Assembly: GCA_900708905.1 (NCBI GenBank)
Contig: CAADRB010000073.1
Span: forward strand, 372,882-436,881
DNA: 64,000 nucleotides
Source of the DNA: Hymenolepis diminuta
Taxonomy: Eukaryota > Platyhelminthes > Cestoda > Cyclophyllidea > Hymenolepididae
Direction: 5' to 3'
Shown here piece after piece: positions 57,101-64,000 of the stretch. Numbering within the stretch: the stretch's first letter is position 1; each line of letters opens with the position of its first letter. The notes beneath the pieces are model-generated. The model did not search any database and was not told the DNA's origin. It saw only the letters and a list, made by a program, of their open reading frames with translations. The translations under genes and the position numbers were made by a program.

Positions 57101-59560
57101 CGCTCTTTGGTATGTCTTTCGATTTAATAACAGCTCTTTCAAATAATAGCAGGGATGCCTACTCCATTAAGCTGCTAAGGGAGCTGAGAGCAAATGGTGA
57201 GTCTCTTAATAACTGCTTATAAATTTGGGCGATGGTTAGGACAAACTTAAAGGCCTATATTTTAGAAACAGTTAAAAGTTAAGTAGGAAAAAGCCACTTT
57301 TCAATTTGACAGGCCACCGAAAATGTGATGGGTGACACTTCATTTAAACAATACGTTACTGGCATTACGTGATCCACTTTTTCTCCGCAATCTTGACCCT
57401 TATTTTATACCCAACAAGGCATTATTTTCTCCAAGTTTTTATATTATTAATAATTTATCTCTCTTGTTTTTATAATAGCCAAAAATTTTTTACTCTGTAA
57501 CATTATTCTAATTAAACAAATTAATTTCAATCAAATTTTTTCATTTGATTACCAAATACTCCACTTTTAACCTGCATTTTCTCAGTCTCCTGATTCTAAT
57601 TGCGAACAGAAGTTTGTTTGTTAATTAACTGCGTTTCTTCCCGCGAATCCTTAAATTCATGATGGGAGAAATAGAAACTTATAATAGCGCAGTTGGAAAA
57701 AAGTCTCGTCTTCATTAAAAAGACTAATTTTGATAAGGAGAGCTGATAAATCAAGTGCAGTTATCATGAACTACACTGTAAATAGTCTTTTTAATGTAAA
57801 TTGAATAACTCAGTACTTTTATTTATGCTTGTAGGTTCAAGTTTGCAATTAATCGGTACATTTAAACACCATTGGAGCCTTTATGATCTACCCAAAACGA
57901 ATATCACCCTCATCTTATTTATGATATGGTAATTCGCGACAAAATAAAAGATAAATAAATAATAAATAGATTTCTATAGGTATAAGGTTTGCTCTTCTTG
58001 TTTCTATTCAAATCAAGTCCATTGAAGTAAATCTGTACCAATACGCGTTCCGTGAAGAAGGGTGGCATCTTGGAGCCACTTTGGTAAAAACCAAAATCCT
58101 ACCATTCCATTTTCGACAGATTTAGTCAGTATGCTTGATTAATCCAACAATGTCTTACCTTTTACTTAAATTTGGGGAAGAAGTAACATCACTGCATTTT
58201 GATTTCACCAGCACGAATAAGATCGAATGGCTAGGTATTTGGCATAATTTGTCCAAGAGTTGAATATTGTTGAGGATTGTCGAGCTGCCCTCCAGTTTAT
58301 TGCCTCTAACTGGACCTACAACTGTAGAGGACTTTTAGACCGCTGCCCTTAAGTACTGGATTTCAATTTTTAATTAAAGAGGTATGAATTATTACCAAGA
58401 TCGAGCTTATATTTTGTCAATCGAATTCCCACTTAACAAGTTATAAAACTTCACATCACGTGGAAGATGAATTAAAATATGTAAGTCATTATAAATGATA
58501 TTAAAACTTGCGCATACTGATTCATAAGTCTGCTTGATCTTGCTACATATTACGCGCCTATGTACTCGTACCTCTGCCCTAATTGTCAACAAATGAAGAC
58601 CGTGAAACCAGACAGCCTCTCTCGCTTTCCTTTCTCCTTCATATTTGATCATCTAATGTACCACTAACCTATTTCAACTCCGGTTATTTTGATTTTGGAA
58701 GGCTTACTATTATGTCCTCTTAGCCAAAATCACTCAGGTTATAAGATAGCTTTACCTAGGATCAAGAATACTTTATGGTGTCACTCAATCGTATGCATGA
58801 AAGGAAATCCAAAGCGGACATTCCGAAGACTGAACCGATTTAATTACAGTCTGTTGTGTACATTTGAATGCCACCTCTAATCAATTAAAAATTATTTTAT
58901 TCTATAATTTTTTTTTTAATTTGGTCTAAAGAAGCAGCCAAGTTCCTTATCACTGAAAAGGAATAGGTCAAAAGGTGTAAAGTATTTTAAACAAGAGAAT
59001 GCTTTTAATTTTTTTACAAACCTGTATTTTAGGTGGTATATGCGCGCGAAATTTCAGTTTTAATTGAACTTGAAGATCTTGTAAGATCATGCTGCTTTTT
59101 GACCGTCGAAAGATGAAATGAATGAGATTACAAGGTAGACCGTCATTATTAAATAGGCGCTTAGAAAGCACTTCAGATAGTGGATAGGAAATGAATCAGC
59201 AATTCGGGGCATGAATCACGAATTTCGGAACGTGAGACAGTGAAATACTCATTAAGTCTTTAATCCGATTTCGAAAATCAGAAGGGTAAACTTTTCTGGC
59301 GTTTTCATTTTGATCCCCTAACCTTATTCCAAATTTAACTTTATTTATTTAGTTTTAATTGTCTTCCCATATTAAAAAAACGCGTAAAATTTTTCCAAAG
59401 CTACAGGTTATACTAATGAAATAAGACTATTAATTAATGCATTCATTATCATTAAATGTTTAGCAGGTCAAGACTTTTCCTTCCCCTTCCGTTGGTCTAA
59501 CTATAAGCCTATTTTAACTCTGATTTCATAAAAATCTAACCTCAAAGCTTAGAATTAACC

Positions 59561-59622
59561 TGATCATATGATCGAACCTGTGACCGAAGCGCATGGTGAT
59601 CAAAATGGTACCGACCTACCTA
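59561..59622 (-). mobile_element. SINE-like copy with good box B
   Basis: The reverse complement reads TAGGTCGGTACCATTTTGAT, then GCGCTTCGGTCACAGGTTCG and ATC. GGTTCGATC is an almost ideal box B. No complete cloverleaf is visible. Confidence 0.45.
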
Positions 59623-60217
59623 TATACCTATATCACTCTTATTAATTTATTAATGGTATTCAACATAAGCAACCTACTTTTATTCTTTATAATCTTCACA
59701 CTTTCAATATAAAGTGAGCCGAAGGAAGTATAGTCTTCGAATATCGTTTTGATTAATCTCTTATATTCATTTTTCCAAAAATGATCAATTTGCTCAATAA
59801 GTAGATGATTTGCTTATTGATTTCTGAATATATTTATAGAAAATACTTTGCATGACTAAATTAAAAATAATTTGATTAACTTACTGTAAGTTAAACCCCT
59901 ATAATGGAGAAATTTGCTTTCAGCCTTCCTTTGACATGTTTAGGCCTATTAAAAATGACTGGATATAAACTGATTTAGAGCTTCCAGGAGACTAATATTC
60001 CTAGAATAATATGAAAAGAGACGAAGCAGATTGATGTGCAACGGTAACTTGTTGAGCTGCAGTGTTTGTGCTTCGACCTGATCTATGTTGATTGGTCAGT
60101 GGTCGTCTGTCTATGTACTTTGAGAGGCCATTCAAATTATTCGCTAATTTCAGTAGTTAATAGTATTTTGATTGATGGATTATGGATGAGATATGACCTG
60201 ACGTTATTGTATAATTT

Positions 60218-60262
60218 GACCAATCAGTGACCGGTGGTAACGTAGGGATCAGGTGATTAAAA
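60218..60262 (+). mobile_element. SINE-like fragment
   Basis: ATCAGTGACCGGTGGTAACG resembles box A of the other copies, and GGATCAGGTG follows. This is a short and weak match. Confidence 0.25.
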
Positions 60263-60873
60263 CGAGAAATTCCCTAAGGTCAAAGAAAGGCCACCATGCG
60301 TCAGGAATATCAGCAAGGGGGTAGATAATGAAAACTCTTCATTAATTAATTAAAATATAAGTAAATCGGCACATTTAAGAGTCACGCTTCAAACTTTTAA
60401 TTCGCATTCTCGGATTCCTTGCAGCTGCCTTTAACTTCCCACAAAATTCTCAGCGTCTCCTTCCGGAGAAATCTATGACAAATGAGGATCATTAAATAAT
60501 GTTAAGTGAATGCTTCCTTAGAATTGAATAAATCTTCTGATATCATTTGTGTTCGACATCGAAATTTTAAAATTTACTTACAAAATATGACTTTTACAAT
60601 GCAAGTTTGGAAATTCATTTAAAAGAGGAAATTGCGATTATGACATTTAATGAAAGTAGCATTTCAGTGTTCAAGAATTTTTAAATCAAATAAAAATAAA
60701 TCACGATATGTTACTATCTTTCCTAATGATAATTTGTTTAGTAAATTTTATGTGCGTCGACAAAGGCAAATCCCTCATACGAAAGTTAATTTTTTCTCTG
60801 ATAATGTTTCCTCCCTTGTTACAGTAAATAAACCGAGATCACAGCCGTCAATTAATCTTAACTTTCAGCAACT

Positions 60874-60975
60874 CGATGCTAAATATCATTGTCGCCAAGC
60901 TTGATTCAAACCACCTTTGCGTCGGTCGAGATTGGCTTTCCCAGGAAACGATGTTGAGCATTACTGTTGCCAAGT
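60874..60975 (+). repeat. Two-unit imperfect tandem repeat, 75-bp period
   Basis: The 27-base units at 60874-60900 and 60949-60975 match at 20 positions. The seven differences are all transitions. The open frames over them are not recognisable. Confidence 0.4.
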
Positions 60976-63683
60976 CTCAACTCATATCCGCTAATTCATT
61001 TGTACTCAGACTATCGCCCTATAAAAACAGCCATGTACACGCACACAGTGCACACTATCAGGAGACTTTCACTACTCTTTTCTTCTGACTATCAAAATTG
61101 AAAATTATTTGTTCTAATAAACGTTTTTCAAATTTTTTATTTCAATCGCTTAAATGTCATTATGTGTAAAAAGGATCTCTTAATTAAACAATTGAAATGT
61201 CAATGGAACGAACAATACACCAATTCAAGCTTTTTCAATTAAGTTAACTTTGCTAAGGTCTATAAATGCTGAAAACTCCGAAACCATACAATTTTTTAGG
61301 CAAAAGATTAAAACGGAGAGATAAAGAAGACATGAGAAATAAAAAATTCCATTAAAATGAAGCAATTAGATAAACAAAATTTTAATTAATTCAATTCTCT
61401 ATTTTAATAATTTGCAGGATTATATTTTAGCACTTAAGGGATTTGTAGCGGGTACTACGCGAATAAGCCTTTTTGCTAATCCTTAGTAATCCACTTTGAA
61501 GTCCAAGTAGCCTCTAGCAGAGTTCTTTAGTATCAATTCTTCTCCCAGGATTGGTTAGAGTATGGCCAAAGTTGTGAGTACAAAGGTGTTGTGTGAAGAG
61601 AATTCATTGCGGCTATGCTTAAACTAGCAGCATATTAGTCACTAAATATGATCGACGCCACACTGTAGGAATATTAACCGCTAATTGCCTGGGAAGACCT
61701 TTGCATGCACGTCCGCACTCGATCGCTACGCAATCAGCAACATGTCTGCACTTTCCAGAATTTTCTGGCGCACCCTTGGTAGCACTGTGAACCCCACAGA
61801 TTTAAATCGATGATAAAAGCAACACTCAACACTTTACGTTTTCTTCTAATCTTATTGGTAGAATTTCGGCTCGTATCTTTATCCACAGGAAGTTCGGGAA
61901 GCTTCAGAAGGTGCAGAAGGGAAAGTTCTTCTACTGAATTTCAATTAAGGATTTTACTATTTGTCTCATGAAATTTTTTGAAGGCTCAGTTCTTACATAC
62001 ATACCGATAGAATTCAGGCAAAGGAAAGCTCGAAATTGCAGTGTTTATATTTTGTCTTGGAATGAGCAATTCTTTCAGATTGTTTCTAAATTTCCCATCA
62101 GCCTTATTGAAACATACTTGCTCTTTAGAGCTTGATAATCATTAGCATTAGTCTGGAGATGTTCTGATCTTCAAATTTCATCAATATGAGGACGGTTCGT
62201 TTTCATACATAAAGCTCCTAATTAATTAATAGAGAGTCTTTGAAGAACTGCATCTTGTCTTATCTTTCCAATGTGGATCAACTGCAGCCTAGAAATATTT
62301 AATGGTCAGAAAAATTTTAACAGAAGGAAAATAGACAAAAACATGGAAGAGTCTTACGTTACAAAAATATTAGTCTAATACCTGACAAAATACCTCATGT
62401 ATATTATTTCTTTACTCTGATAAAAGTTGCTCTTTAAACAAAATAGGTCAAAATAATGTGCATTCTGTCTACAAAGCCCCTTATAGCTTCAAATCAGTAT
62501 TATCAACAGTAATAAGAGTCGGGAAAGTCAGTAAGAAGATTCCTATAAAGATATAAAATGTTAATTATGAAATGCAACTTTAATGTATTAAATGTATTAC
62601 TTTTTGCCAAAAATTTAATGAGAAAATGCATCTACTGGGTTTATTAATCAATCGCGGAAAGTTGGATCAACACTTTCGAATAAATCGGGTAAGACAGATT
62701 CGTCGTGTAAGGATATGACAATGTTTTTATACACACATGAAAAAGATGTAAGAAAGCGATCTCATTACATTCATTTAATACATAGATATAGGACTGAGTC
62801 GTTTCAAAATGAATGCAATTTCTCCTGGTGGCGTTGTTATCAGGAAAAGTTCATTACTCCGTGATAGGATATAGTTGGTGCAAGCAGAGGCCTTTTAAAT
62901 GCGCTAAGCTCCAAGCAAATAAATAGTTTGCGGTTGAAAAGAGATGATCTGTATACGATCAACAAGCGTACTGAAGCTGTGAATAATGTTGTTGAAATTA
63001 GCCAAAGAGAATGGAGCTTTTACGAATTCTAGGCGCTAAATTTGATTCCAGTTTAGCAGATTGGAGAAGTACCAAAAGATATGTAGCTGAGAAGCCCGAG
63101 GTATTCTTGAGAAAACAAGACAAACTGTTAAAAATAGAATTTTGTGGAGTGATTATTTGAAAATGTAATTGCAACATACTGAACACCTCATTCGACACCC
63201 TAGCTTGAATAAGTCACGTTTTACTGCATCGTGTATACTTAAAATTGTTTGGGTATGCTTAAAAAGAAACATCTACCAGCAGGAAAAATAGATTGTGCTT
63301 AGATCCCTGTGTCTGGACGGGATTTTATCATGGGGTCAGACTCTGGGACCGGCTTACCAGATTTTCAGTCTCCACTGTTTGTTTTAATATAGTTATAATC
63401 ATCCCACTGAGGTTATGGTCCTATAATAATGGATAAAAATTCCAAAGAACAATCCCTGACCCAATTTCGTCAGTTTTTTCCGAATAGTACCTTCGAAAAT
63501 TTAGAAAAGTCATCCATTGCTCAGACAAACAAAACTTAAAACTATTTTTACACCCAATTTTAAAGGTCAGAATCATTCTAAGGGTAATCACTATATCAAA
63601 AGTTTTATATCACCAGAGCATTAAGAATCTGCTACTTATTAGAAATAATTTTCGTTGTATGAAAATCTCTGTTATAATTTCAG

Positions 63684-64000
63684 AATTGCTGAGATTTTAC
63701 CAATCGAGGATCACATCAGACTGCCAAATGATGCATATCCTGCGTGCGAAATGGCCAACCGAACTGGCTAGGTCTAGTTAATAAATGGCCTAACCCCTCT
63801 ACCCCAGGTGGAAAATGCCTACCCAAATAGGCTTGGGAAGTATGTTATCTGATATTCAGTCACCCACAATGGAGACGTCTGATAAATCGGTCTTGGGCAG
63901 TTTTGTTCTCTGCTGCTTGGCCACCAAAAAGATACAAAAAATTTTACCTTTCACTACAGCTTCAAAATCATCATTTAATCATTTTATTTCTAGGTTTTAA
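63684..64000 (+). CDS. Candidate exon(s) of an unidentified gene at the right edge
   Basis: A good acceptor (gttataatttcag) opens an 88-base segment, 63684-63771, ending CTAG|gtctag. Only 36 bases later, ctctaccccag provides another acceptor. Joining across this putative 36-nt intron gives a continuous frame (KWPTELARWKMPTQIG, then LGSMLSDIQSPTMETS) that runs to a TAA at the window end. The alternative reading of the first segment (LPIEDHIRLPNDAYPA) stops at 63769. Neither matches a family I know. Base composition is less AT-rich than the surroundings. The evidence is weak. Confidence 0.25.

Larger units (their letters stand above)
43896..63683. other. Intergenic or long-intron AT-rich region
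   Basis: Apart from the SINE-like copies and the two repeats listed, I see nothing. The open frames here (for example 44748-45005, 47210-47452, 56477-56770) are short, AT-driven and without family motifs or supporting splice structure. Confidence 0.6.

Overview
The window is AT-rich eukaryotic nuclear DNA with long introns. One gene can be read with confidence. It is a non-receptor tyrosine kinase of the SYK/ZAP-70 family on the + strand, and its 5' end lies outside the window. Long introns, an AT-rich genome, scattered tRNA-derived SINE-like copies and a mariner relic fit an invertebrate. A flatworm (fluke or tapeworm) is my best guess, because Schistosoma mansoni has a known SYK kinase (SmTK4) while nematodes and most insects lack the family. 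The sequence alone does not prove this.

Layout, 1 to 31.6 kb: thirteen coding exons (1778 to 31406) join with perfect phase closure. They total 2425 nt, which is one base completing a split codon plus 808 codons including the stop. Exons 1 and 2 hold the end of an SH2 domain. Exons 3 to 7 encode a Ser/Pro/Asn/Gln-rich linker of about 435 residues with a single tyrosine. Exons 8 to 13 encode a complete tyrosine kinase domain with the Gly loop, beta-3 Lys, [11 protein letters not shown], twin activation-loop tyrosines and WYAPE. A short tail, a TGA stop and an AATAAA signal at 31609 follow. The N-terminal SH2 domain and the promoter must lie upstream of the window.

The two most notable points in the gene are an in-frame TGA in the middle of exon 7 (18188), with convincing coding sequence on both sides, and a GC-AG intron (25882 to 29220) required by the reading frame. 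The TGA could be an assembly error, a null allele, or lie inside a 273-nt frame-preserving exitron-like segment (17934 to 18206).

Layout, 31.6 to 64 kb: I recognise no confident gene here. The stretch holds a degenerate mariner transposase on the - strand (about 32.1 to 32.5 kb), several tRNA-derived SINE-like copies, a strong 15-bp inverted repeat at 54.1 kb, and a low-confidence candidate exon pair at the extreme right edge (63684 to 64000). The kinase introns carry at least six SINE-like copies. A 152-base run of N (12901 to 13052) is an assembly gap inside intron 2.
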